From IMG/VR virus record IMGVR_UViG_3300024273_000355, positions 1-43,843 of that record: DNA of 43,843 bases. One strand, given 5' to 3'. The notes beneath the pieces are model-generated. The model was not told the DNA's origin, did not search any database, and was given only the letters and a program-made list of their open reading frames with translations. Shown here one piece after another: positions 8,908 through 16,777 of the stretch; the stretch's first letter is position 1; every line of letters begins with the position of its first letter. Source of the DNA: a virus. Both the position numbers and the translations under genes were made by a program.

Positions 8908-9456
8908 TTATTGTGCTAGGGTGTAGCCAGCAGAAGCAAACGATACACCTGTGCTGACTGCGCCCGCAAGAATCTCAGTCCCGCTTTGGCGTTGATTTAG
9001 CATGTTGGCAAAATTTTGAGAAGCTCCGTACACACCTGAGTTGTACGAATAGTTTGCTGTAGCAAGCCCTGCTTGAACATCAGACATTGCTGCTTTTCCT
9101 TTTTGCACAATAACGTCTTCTAGCATAGCTGCGTCTTTGTCAGCTTGCGAATTCAGTTTCATTGCTGTAGCGCCGTAAATGTTACGCTCAGTAGTTTTTA
9201 CAGCAGTAGTAGCAGATGCTTTCCGTTGGTCGTAGTTTAGTTGGGTAAGTTGAGAACCTATTTGACGATTTATTTCGTCACCTTGGAACAAAAGGTTTGC
9301 AAAATTAACACCGCGTTGTTGACCCAGTGTTGATAAACTTGCGTTAAAGTTTTGATTTGCTTGTTCTGTAATTGCGGCGTTACGTTCGCCAGCGGCAAGC
9401 ATACTTAATCCTGCGCCTACAATACTCGCACCTGCTGCGGCAGTCAATGGCTCCAT
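8908..9456 (-). CDS. Internal virion protein, gp14-like
   Basis: The 182-residue protein is close to T7 gp14 (196) in size and stands just before the gp15-like gene. An N-terminal small-residue hydrophobic helix (AAAGASIVGAGLSMLAAG, residues 6-23) and a C-terminal one (EILAGAVSTGVSFASAGYTL) flank a long Gln/Asn/Ala-rich helix, as expected for a protein that inserts in the outer membrane during ejection. The start follows AGAGGAATAT. Function is inferred from size, hydrophobic ends and neighbours. Confidence 0.8.
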   Translation of the reverse strand: MEPLTAAAGASIVGAGLSMLAAGERNAAITEQANQNFNASLSTLGQQRGVNFANLLFQGDEINRQIGSQLTQLNYDQRKASATTAVKTTERNIYGATAMKLNSQADKDAAMLEDVIVQKGKAAMSDVQAGLATANYSYNSGVYGASQNFANMLNQRQSGTEILAGAVSTGVSFASAGYTLAQ

Positions 9457-9480
9457 ATATTCCTCTTATAATTTTAGTTG

Positions 9481-9909
9481 TTATTTATCACGAAATAACT
9501 TTATTAATGTGAAAAGCCCACCAAAAAGATAGCTTATACTTCCTTTGATAGCATTTATTAAGCCCCTGTATATTTCCATAGGGCTTGGCAGAATCCAACC
9601 TAGAATAATGAGTAGCAATACCCAAGGTGGCAGGGAATTGATGGTTACATTGGCGGCTTCGATAGCTGTCTCTGCTTGCGAGAGCTTTCCAATTTCTGTT
9701 GCTTCAACGCTGTTTGATTTAACATCGCCTACTTGGACACCTGTTTGATTATTTTCTTTACCAATTTGAGTATTAGCAGCTACGTTTGTGCCGCCTCCGG
9801 GAAGAAAGGCAGAAAGTGCAGAGCACCCGCTCAAAAGCAAAGTTAACATCAATATGGTAAACAAAGACTGACATTTTCTTGCTTTGTTTTGTATATTAAG
9901 ACTAAACAT
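9481..9909 (-). CDS. Lipoprotein with C-terminal membrane segment (candidate u-spanin)
   Basis: The 142-residue protein has a signal peptide ending in a lipobox, LLSGC, with Cys29 as the expected lipidation site. A polar Asn/Gln-rich middle (about 36-92) follows, then a strong transmembrane segment, PPWVLLLIILGWILP (94-108), and a second amphipathic hydrophobic stretch (116-138). An outer-membrane lipoprotein joined to an inner-membrane anchor is the layout of unimolecular spanins such as T1 gp11, which fuse the two membranes at the end of lysis. The next genes upstream encode two further membrane proteins, which supports a lysis group. A virion or exclusion lipoprotein is the alternative. 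AAGGAG lies before the start. Confidence 0.55.
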   Translation of the reverse strand: MFSLNIQNKARKCQSLFTILMLTLLLSGCSALSAFLPGGGTNVAANTQIGKENNQTGVQVGDVKSNSVEATEIGKLSQAETAIEAANVTINSLPPWVLLLIILGWILPSPMEIYRGLINAIKGSISYLFGGLFTLIKLFRDK

Positions 9910-9932
9910 AAATAGTCTCCTTTAGAATAAGT

Positions 9933-9963
9933 GTCCCCTCGGTGAACAGGGACGGTTTAACCG
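9933..9963 (-). other. Two adjacent inverted repeats before lipoprotein gene
   Basis: GTCCC (9933-9937) pairs with GGGAC (9949-9953), and CGGT-TTA-ACCG follows directly at 9953-9963. They lie in the 74-base gap before the lipoprotein gene. On the minus strand the following bases are only moderately T-rich (ACTTATTCT), so a processing site or weak terminator is possible. Confidence 0.3.
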
Positions 9964-9983
9964 ATTAATAAGTTTAAGCATTA

Positions 9984-10460
9984 TTAGGCTTTTAGTTCAA
10001 TAAAGAGTACAACAAACCACCATAGAATACCTATGCATAATGAAATTGCTCCAATAGCAATGGTATTCCACAGTAAATTTTTTCTTCTTTTTGCTTGTCT
10101 ATAAACTGTTACTTCGCGGTCGTGTTTGATTTGCCTACGCATTTGAAGCATTTCTCGATAAGGTTCAATCCCATATCGGATAGTAATCAACTCTCGCAGA
10201 TCGTTTTCCATCTGACGAATTTTTTGTTTATGAACAACAGCTTGAAAAGCTTCTTCTTCCACAGACCCTTTATCTAAAAGTTTACGAAAGAGAGGAGGGT
10301 TTTTTGACTCCTCCTCAGCTTTACTAATATCACTAACTCCCTGAAAGAATTTTCCAAAATAACCAGCGCAATCTTCAATTTCTCTTCCGGCTGCTACAGC
10401 TTTCTTGATCATATTAAATGCGCCAGTTGCTATAGCAAAGGCACTTACAGGGTCAATCAC
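9984..10460 (-). CDS. Conserved phage membrane protein of unknown function
   Basis: The 158-residue product starts with MIDPVSAFAIATGAFNMIKK, has a charged helical middle and ends with one membrane segment (about 131-152, IAIGAISLCIGILWWFVVLF). This layout recalls small proteins found in cyanophages and other marine phages, none with a proven role; that comparison is from memory. The start codon is GTG, overlapping the upstream gene's stop (GTGA), which suggests translational coupling. Its place between a holin-like protein and a spanin-like lipoprotein makes a role in lysis or envelope entry worth considering. Confidence 0.75.
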   Translation of the reverse strand: MIDPVSAFAIATGAFNMIKKAVAAGREIEDCAGYFGKFFQGVSDISKAEEESKNPPLFRKLLDKGSVEEEAFQAVVHKQKIRQMENDLRELITIRYGIEPYREMLQMRRQIKHDREVTVYRQAKRRKNLLWNTIAIGAISLCIGILWWFVVLFIELKA

Positions 10461-10690
10461 AACTTAATCTTTAGTTGAGCATACAAAATGCTCATAGCTG
10501 TGATAATTCCACCAATCCAAAGCAGCGGTTTAGCTACCTTGGCAAGCCACCCTAAAACTGTGAACGCTCCGTCAACTGCTTTAAAAGCATCAACCATTGT
10601 TCTAGTTTCAACGTAAACTTCGTCTACTTTTTTTTCTACGTTTCCAAGTCGGTCTATAATTTCTTTGTGACTAATAAGTTCGTTATCCAT
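10457..10690 (-). CDS. Small membrane protein, candidate holin
   Basis: The 77-residue product has a charged coiled-coil-like N-terminus (SHKEIIDRLGNVEKKVDEVYVE), a moderately hydrophobic stretch around FTVLGWLAKVA and one clear membrane segment, PLLWIGGIITAMSILYAQL (55-73). Size and position just after the tail fibre gene match T7 gp17.5 holin, although the sequence has no diagnostic motif. It is the first of three overlapping or adjacent membrane-protein genes. No good ribosome-binding site is seen before the ATG. Alternative: a structural membrane anchor. Confidence 0.55.
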   Translation of the reverse strand: MDNELISHKEIIDRLGNVEKKVDEVYVETRTMVDAFKAVDGAFTVLGWLAKVAKPLLWIGGIITAMSILYAQLKIKL

Positions 10691-10719
10691 TTTTGTCTTT
10701 ACTCAAGCGTTAATAAGGG

Positions 10720-10749
10720 AAACTAACGAGCTTTTACACTCGTTAGTTT
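10720..10749. terminator. Strong hairpin after the giant tail gene
   Basis: AAACTAACGAG (10720-10730) pairs perfectly with CTCGTTAGTTT (10739-10749) around an 8-base loop. On the plus strand a TTTTTT run follows; on the minus strand the stem is followed by TTTCCCTTATT. It sits 8 bases past the stop codon of the 1738-residue gene, so it probably attenuates or processes late transcripts, and it could also stop plus-strand transcription. Confidence 0.6.
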
Positions 10750-10756
10750 TTTAGTT

Positions 10757-13700
10757 TTAAGCCTGACTTTCAACCCAAGAGATACGGCCAGAAACCGCAA
10801 ACGGTTGCGCGGCTGACACACTTGATGGGTCTTCTGTAAGACGAGCAACAATAGTTAGAACATCAGGGCCATCTGGGTAAGTATTGTTACCACCCAAAAT
10901 AGAATTGCCAAGAGTAGCAACCTCACCCAAATTTTCAGTTGTTGCAATAGGAGTTCGACCAGTTGCGCCTACACCACCCTGAGCACGGAAAGAGTAAATC
11001 TTTGTGCCGCCAGTAATTGCATCTTGTGGTTTATGGTAAACCAGTTGAGACAACGATGGATTAGTTACACGTTCCCACTCAGCATTGTCAATTGAGCCGT
11101 TCAAGATCAAGTAAATCTCGGCGGTGTGTGTTGACAAAATACCAACTTGAGACAATGTCAGTTGCATACGGTTAATGATCTCGCGCTCACCCAACAGACC
11201 AATCGTGTTAGTATCAACAGACGGTGCAAGGCGAACAGAAATCAATGGAATATCGTAAACAACAGGCAAAGCTGCGTTAGACAACGTTACAGTGTAAGTA
11301 CTGTTAGAACCAGCAGTGGCTGTAGGTACACGATCAAGCAACAACAAATTACGCACATCCAAGTTGCTTGGCTGGTAACCTTCTGATGACACAATAGACG
11401 GGAAGTAAGGCTTCGCATCAAATTGATTGTCACGTGGGTTTGCAATCTGAGTGTTAGCTTGGAGGCCAGCACCTGTAATAATTGCACCTTGTGGTATCTG
11501 ATTGTAACTGTTTGATTGGTTAATCAGCAACGCATAGTTCAACGCTCGCAAACGGTTGTTATCCAAACCGTAGTAAATGTTGTTCCGATACGCCACACGC
11601 CCTGTTACGCTAACAGTATTTGAACCCGTCACTTGAATGTCGGGAGACTGCGCGTTAAAGATGTATGCTCTATCGTCATCAAACCCGCCGTCCATAATAA
11701 CAGAAGTACCCCAATGCGCCAATGCTGGCACGTAGGTGGGCTTGCCTATGTTTTGAATGTCATAACGAGCAGGCAAGTTACCAGAGCGCAAGTACGCTTC
11801 AGTTTTCTTGTTGTTGTGGACAAATTGGTGAACATATTTTACATTACCATTTTGATCTTTAAAGCCAAAACGAATTTTACCAGCACCGTACCAACTGTAA
11901 TCTATGTACGCCATTTGAATCTTGTGGATATCTATTGCGTAACCAGTTTTACCAGTACCGTCTACTTTGTCGTTGTTCCAATTTGCTTGTGTTACTTTTT
12001 CAACAGTTGTCTTTGTTCCAATTACGCGACTTGCTGTAACGCCTCGGTAAGAGGGTGCAATGTACAAAGTAACATCATCAGCAATTTTTGTAATCAAATA
12101 AGATTGACCTCGAATAACCAAATATTCACCAACAGCAAGCTGACTAGTAAATTTAGTATCAGTACCAAACACAACGCCTTGACGGAAAGTTACCGTTAGG
12201 TAGCCGCTAATTTGTTGCGTTGAACTCCGGCGGCAAACTGAAAGTTGTTGACCATCGTATTCAAAATACATACCGTTTTGATCGTCAAACAAACCGCAAC
12301 GCAAATTGCTATTAGTCCAGTTATTAACATAGAACTCACCAAACCCGCCTGTAGAAGTTGCCGCAACAACTGTTGCAAGTGTAACTGTAAAAGAATAATC
12401 ATCTACAATAGAAGCAACTGTATGAACGCCGTTAAATACATTAACAGCACCTACAAGAGGAACGCCAGTAAAAGTTAAATCCAAACCAACAGTAAGTCGA
12501 TGTGGGAACTTTGTGTACACAGTAGCTGTAGTCGTGCTGCCGTCTGTTACAATACGTTCCATTGACGTTGTTGGACTAAAGTTTACAGCAAACGACACTT
12601 GAATACCTTTACCAGACTGGTAACGGAAGTATCTACGTGTCTGTCGAATCATTTGACTATCTGGGTTAGAAGAAGGAATCAACTCAACACCACCGTCATA
12701 AGGACGATGTAAAGCAAAACCATCTGCACGAACCAACAAAGATGTGCCTACGGAATATTCCAAACCTCCTGTAGTATTTGCGCTTGCTTCTGCTAATTGA
12801 ATTTTAGAAGCACTCAATACGTTTTCTACTCGGTTTGGCTCTGTAGAACCAATAGTCACAAGACCTTCAAGACTTACGGACGTACCAGCATCAGAAACAG
12901 TAATTCTGTTTAAGTTAGCGTTTGCATCTGCCAAAGTTGGATGAAGCTGCACTGTGTCTGTATCAATTACACGAACATAGTAAAAACTACCAGAAAGCGA
13001 ACCTGTAGGTTGAACCTCGGCTCTCAAAATAACTAACTGACCTGTTGCCCAACCATGAACACCAGAAGTATTCCATTGGGTTGAAGTGGTAATACTAGCC
13101 ACTGCTTTAACAGTATATTCTTCAGCGTGGTAGATGTTAATAGCATCGCCAGTTTTAAAGAATGAAGTAAAGTTAGACCCTGTGCCAGAAAGCAAAGTGC
13201 TCTCTAATTCAGTAGATACAGTACCTGACCCTAAGACTTCGCCAATCAAATTTGCTGTGGACAAAGTTGCCAAGCCGCTACCTGTGCCAGTTAATGGAAT
13301 GTAGATATTGCTTTCGCTATCTTCTAAAGTAGCACATAAACGAAACCAATTGCGAGACACTCGTAAGACAAAGTAAGTTTCTCCAGCAGTTAAGCCAGTA
13401 GGAACTGTACCAACAGTACTAAGGACAACTTCGTAACCATTACGGAAATAATGATCTGGAATTCTAATAGCATCTTCTTCAATGTACACAGATGACGCTG
13501 GGTCAAACTGAATAGTACGAGTAGGAATTTGAGTATTAGTCAACATTTGAAAAGTAGTGTCGTCTACAATAGTACTAACGTTGTACACTCCGTCAGAAGC
13601 ACCATCTACGTTTGCGGTTAACCGTTGTGAACCTGTTCCAGCAGAAGTTAAGTCAACAATAGTGGTTTTGCGGAAACGTGATGTTCCAGACAAAGGTTGC

Positions 13701-15973
13701 GAAAACCAAATCCGATCAGAAGCAGTATTAGTTACAGCACCGTTAGCTGTTCGGTGTACGTAAAAGTTACTACCGTCAACTCTATAAATATAGTAAAACG
13801 CACCATTACGCATACCGCCTATAGGTGTAGAAGATGTATACTGAACACGGTCGCCTGTAACAAACCCGTGGGCTGTTTTAATTATGTAGCGATAAGTTGC
13901 GTGTATATATCCAGTTGCACCAGTGCCCGTAGCAAGGTTGTTTATTGTAATGTTTGGCGTTTCTAAGCCTGATGCAGTTGTTGCCAATTGCAAAGTGTTA
14001 GTAGTGCTTTGTGACACATAGTACGTCAAACCGTTAGTTAGTGCCCCAATAGAAGCACCGCCTTCGTTTGTGTAAACAACAACGTCACCATTGCTTAAGC
14101 CGTGGCTTGGTGCGCTTAAAACATCAGCGCCATCAATGTAAGTATAGCCGCTAATTTCAATAGTAGCAGTTACTGAACCATAAGAGGTGATGTTAAAATC
14201 AGAAGTTGTGTTAAACGTTCGGAAACGTAAACGGTCTGGGGTTACAGCAGTTACATAAAAATAAGTAGCTTTAGTAATTGGTACTGATGTAGACGTTGAA
14301 TCAAAAAACACAACGTCTCCTGTTTTCAAGCCGTGAGCAGGAAAATACAGGGTGTCTGCCAAAGGTGCTGGGTCAATTAAGATTAAAGCGCCAGTTACAG
14401 TAGCCACACTAATGTTTGTTGTAGCTCCGTTTGGAGAAGTAGAAAACTGACAGGTTGTTTGATTAGCTGTTACTTGTACGTTCTTTGTGTACTGAATTTG
14501 AGTGCTTGCAGAAGTGTAAGAATTAAAATCAGTTCCGTTTGCTACAACAGGAATACCGCCCACAGCAGTATACATTATGGCTACGGCTTGATTTCGGTCG
14601 TTAGCAATAAATGGAATTTCTGTTTGAAAACGAACTTTTTCGTCAGCAGGGCCAGTAAACGTTTGAATAGGGTCATAAGCACGTACAAAACATGAGCGAG
14701 TCATGTTGTTTGTTGTGCCAGCGTTTGTAAGATTAACGTAGGAAGTGCTTGTACTGCTTACAGTTGTTAGACGCATTTGTGTCAACGGGTCTGAAAGACC
14801 ATCAGTACGAACCCAATATGGGCGCGTGTCTGTTAAACCGCCTAATGCAGTATTGTCCCAGCCTTCTAGATAAACAACATATTCACCGTCAGTAAATCCG
14901 TGACCGCCATCATTAAACTGAATGTATTCTTGACCTGTTGCAATATTAACTGTGATTGTAGAATTTCCGGCTGTGCCTGCTACAAACCATTTAGTTTCAC
15001 TAGCTTTTGGTTTCCAACGTTGTGCGTAAATACCAGCAAGTGCCCAATCGTCTGTTTCGCCTGTAGCAGTATTAGCTACACGAGATTGCCCAATGTTTTG
15101 AAAGTTTTCGTAAGTAGTTGATGCTGAATTAAAGTTTACAATCTTTTGCCCAACAGAGTTAGTCAAAAAGAAAGAAGTCTCAGGCAAAAAGCCTAGAGGA
15201 TAATCAGTTGTAACCGTCAATGTAGAAGGCGTAAGACCATCTGTTGTAATACCGTTTAAGTTTGAAAGTTTAAATTCAGAACCTTGGTAGATTGAACCTA
15301 AAAACACTTGAGTGTACGTGTCTAAAATATTGCCAGTAAAAGCAGAATTTCGTTTTGCAGTATATTCAAAAGTATTTACGTCAATAATCTTTGTTACAAC
15401 AAACGCACCGTTTGCAGTATTTACCAAAGCACCTTGTACAATAATTGGGTTTCCTTGCACCAAACCGTGAGGGTCAGTAGTTTCTACGTTAATTAAGTTT
15501 GAACCACTCAACGTAGTCATACTAGCAACAGCAATATCACTGTCTCCATTCCGGCTAAAGAACGTAGGAATATTTTTAACCAACTCAAGAGTTTCCCACT
15601 TGGTTGATTGTAGACCATACTCAAAGTCGGTGTCAATCAAGTTTTCAGGTTGAGAGACCCGAAACTTTGACACAGGGTCAGTATACGTTTCGTCAGGGGT
15701 AAAAGATTGACTATCGGTTTCTAAGAAGATTTGAAGTACATCTCCATCTTGCATCGCGGTAGTGTCAAGTACCAAAGACAACGTGGTTGTTTCAGTAACG
15801 GTGTCAATAGAGTAGTTTGACAAACCCAAAGAAGGGTTATTAAAAACATACAATACAACGTTCCGTGTTACGTTTGAAATCATTAACAACCTATCACGCC
15901 CGTGGATACCATCAAGTGTAATAGTTTGCGCTGATGCGTCAAACGTATATTTGTGAATTAATTTTTTACTCAT
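10757..15973 (-). CDS. Giant virion tail protein with HG-type repeats
   Basis: This 1738-residue protein is the largest in the genome. It is Thr/Ser/Gly/Val-rich and clearly beta-structured, with few charged helices. A repeating unit of roughly 75-100 residues is visible, marked by HGL/HGF-x3-GDxV followed by a YYV or FYV strand; the His markers are at residues 169, 358, 547, 624, 702 and 973, with degenerate copies at 841 and 1158. The region near 1358-1405 (YSWYGAGKIRFGF, then AYLRSGNLPARYDI) resembles a segment I recall from virion proteins of aquatic myophages. It is most likely a tail fibre, spike or tail-sheathing protein contacting the host. The start has AGGAGG upstream. A strong hairpin follows the stop. 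Confidence 0.8.
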   Translation of the reverse strand: MSKKLIHKYTFDASAQTITLDGIHGRDRLLMISNVTRNVVLYVFNNPSLGLSNYSIDTVTETTTLSLVLDTTAMQDGDVLQIFLETDSQSFTPDETYTDPVSKFRVSQPENLIDTDFEYGLQSTKWETLELVKNIPTFFSRNGDSDIAVASMTTLSGSNLINVETTDPHGLVQGNPIIVQGALVNTANGAFVVTKIIDVNTFEYTAKRNSAFTGNILDTYTQVFLGSIYQGSEFKLSNLNGITTDGLTPSTLTVTTDYPLGFLPETSFFLTNSVGQKIVNFNSASTTYENFQNIGQSRVANTATGETDDWALAGIYAQRWKPKASETKWFVAGTAGNSTITVNIATGQEYIQFNDGGHGFTDGEYVVYLEGWDNTALGGLTDTRPYWVRTDGLSDPLTQMRLTTVSSTSTSYVNLTNAGTTNNMTRSCFVRAYDPIQTFTGPADEKVRFQTEIPFIANDRNQAVAIMYTAVGGIPVVANGTDFNSYTSASTQIQYTKNVQVTANQTTCQFSTSPNGATTNISVATVTGALILIDPAPLADTLYFPAHGLKTGDVVFFDSTSTSVPITKATYFYVTAVTPDRLRFRTFNTTSDFNITSYGSVTATIEISGYTYIDGADVLSAPSHGLSNGDVVVYTNEGGASIGALTNGLTYYVSQSTTNTLQLATTASGLETPNITINNLATGTGATGYIHATYRYIIKTAHGFVTGDRVQYTSSTPIGGMRNGAFYYIYRVDGSNFYVHRTANGAVTNTASDRIWFSQPLSGTSRFRKTTIVDLTSAGTGSQRLTANVDGASDGVYNVSTIVDDTTFQMLTNTQIPTRTIQFDPASSVYIEEDAIRIPDHYFRNGYEVVLSTVGTVPTGLTAGETYFVLRVSRNWFRLCATLEDSESNIYIPLTGTGSGLATLSTANLIGEVLGSGTVSTELESTLLSGTGSNFTSFFKTGDAINIYHAEEYTVKAVASITTSTQWNTSGVHGWATGQLVILRAEVQPTGSLSGSFYYVRVIDTDTVQLHPTLADANANLNRITVSDAGTSVSLEGLVTIGSTEPNRVENVLSASKIQLAEASANTTGGLEYSVGTSLLVRADGFALHRPYDGGVELIPSSNPDSQMIRQTRRYFRYQSGKGIQVSFAVNFSPTTSMERIVTDGSTTTATVYTKFPHRLTVGLDLTFTGVPLVGAVNVFNGVHTVASIVDDYSFTVTLATVVAATSTGGFGEFYVNNWTNSNLRCGLFDDQNGMYFEYDGQQLSVCRRSSTQQISGYLTVTFRQGVVFGTDTKFTSQLAVGEYLVIRGQSYLITKIADDVTLYIAPSYRGVTASRVIGTKTTVEKVTQANWNNDKVDGTGKTGYAIDIHKIQMAYIDYSWYGAGKIRFGFKDQNGNVKYVHQFVHNNKKTEAYLRSGNLPARYDIQNIGKPTYVPALAHWGTSVIMDGGFDDDRAYIFNAQSPDIQVTGSNTVSVTGRVAYRNNIYYGLDNNRLRALNYALLINQSNSYNQIPQGAIITGAGLQANTQIANPRDNQFDAKPYFPSIVSSEGYQPSNLDVRNLLLLDRVPTATAGSNSTYTVTLSNAALPVVYDIPLISVRLAPSVDTNTIGLLGEREIINRMQLTLSQVGILSTHTAEIYLILNGSIDNAEWERVTNPSLSQLVYHKPQDAITGGTKIYSFRAQGGVGATGRTPIATTENLGEVATLGNSILGGNNTYPDGPDVLTIVARLTEDPSSVSAAQPFAVSGRISWVESQA

Positions 15974-15978
15974 TTATA

Positions 15979-16770
15979 TTAGCCTCCTAGGGCAATGGCA
16001 TACGCAATAGAATACGGACTAGACAGTTTTAATTGCTCAACGCCGCCGGGGTTTATTTTTGTAATTTCAATGTCAGTGCCTGCAACAAATTTAGTTTCAA
16101 GATAATCAACGTTTTGATCTTGACTACTAATAGCAACAATACCACCGCCAGCAGATTGAGCTGCTTCAAGAGCAGATTGAGCGGCTGCGTCAGCACTAAC
16201 GACAGCTTCGCCTGCTCTAGTTGTAGCAGTTGCCGCACTAGTGGTAGCAGATTGTGCTGCGTTAGTAGCTGCTAAAGCGTCTGCCGCAACAGCCGCCTGA
16301 GCGCCTACAGCAGCATTAGAAGCCGTTGTAGCAAGCCCTGCTTGGGTAGTAGCAGTGGAAGCCGCTGAGACCGCTAGAGCAGCCTGTGCCGTTGCTGTAG
16401 TTGCACTAGCTTCAGCAGTTAGGACATCATCAATAGCGGCTGCTACTGCATTTATATCTTCAATTGAAGCGCCAACAGCATTAATCGTTCCAATATTAAT
16501 TGCAACAATGTCAATGTTAGTTGTAATTGCAAGCTGACCAATAGCCTCTTCAGATTGAACAACAAGAATATCTAGTTGACCGCCTGCGGGAACATCGGTT
16601 GTACTAACAAATACAATTGAGTTATTTACAATATCGTATTTAGATCGGTCGTTTAGTATTTCACCATTGACTTCAATCCTACAATAGTTATCTCCTTTAA
16701 TTGGAGACGGTACAGGAAAAACCCTTGTACTGCCATCCAAGTTAAAGGAATGTCGTGATGGAGTTTCCAT
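15979..16770 (-). CDS. Tail fibre, adaptor domain plus Ala-rich shaft
   Basis: The first 75 residues (FNLDGSTRVFPVPSPIKGDN onward) follow the pattern of the N-terminal domain of T7 gp17, which attaches the fibre to the tail: a short beta strand, then xVNGE, YDI and an ILVVQ strand. Residues about 95-205 are an Ala/Thr-rich heptad-like shaft (AQAALAVSAASTATTQAG and similar), and the last 55 residues are a small beta-rich end. At 263 residues it is less than half the length of T7 gp17, and no receptor-binding head is obvious; the next gene may supply it. The two genes are 5 bases apart. Confidence 0.8.
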   Translation of the reverse strand: METPSRHSFNLDGSTRVFPVPSPIKGDNYCRIEVNGEILNDRSKYDIVNNSIVFVSTTDVPAGGQLDILVVQSEEAIGQLAITTNIDIVAINIGTINAVGASIEDINAVAAAIDDVLTAEASATTATAQAALAVSAASTATTQAGLATTASNAAVGAQAAVAADALAATNAAQSATTSAATATTRAGEAVVSADAAAQSALEAAQSAGGGIVAISSQDQNVDYLETKFVAGTDIEITKINPGGVEQLKLSSPYSIAYAIALGG

Positions 16771-16777
16771 AATATCC

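Noticed and set aside
9918-9931. TTATTCTAAAGG before the lipoprotein gene as phage promoter
   Set aside because: Only the last few bases resemble the 23-bp element; the conserved CTTCAAAAGAAAAGAC part is absent.
11633-12199. 188-codon plus-strand frame
   Set aside because: Lies inside the 1738-residue tail gene; the product is Cys/Val-rich without domain features, as expected of an antisense shadow.
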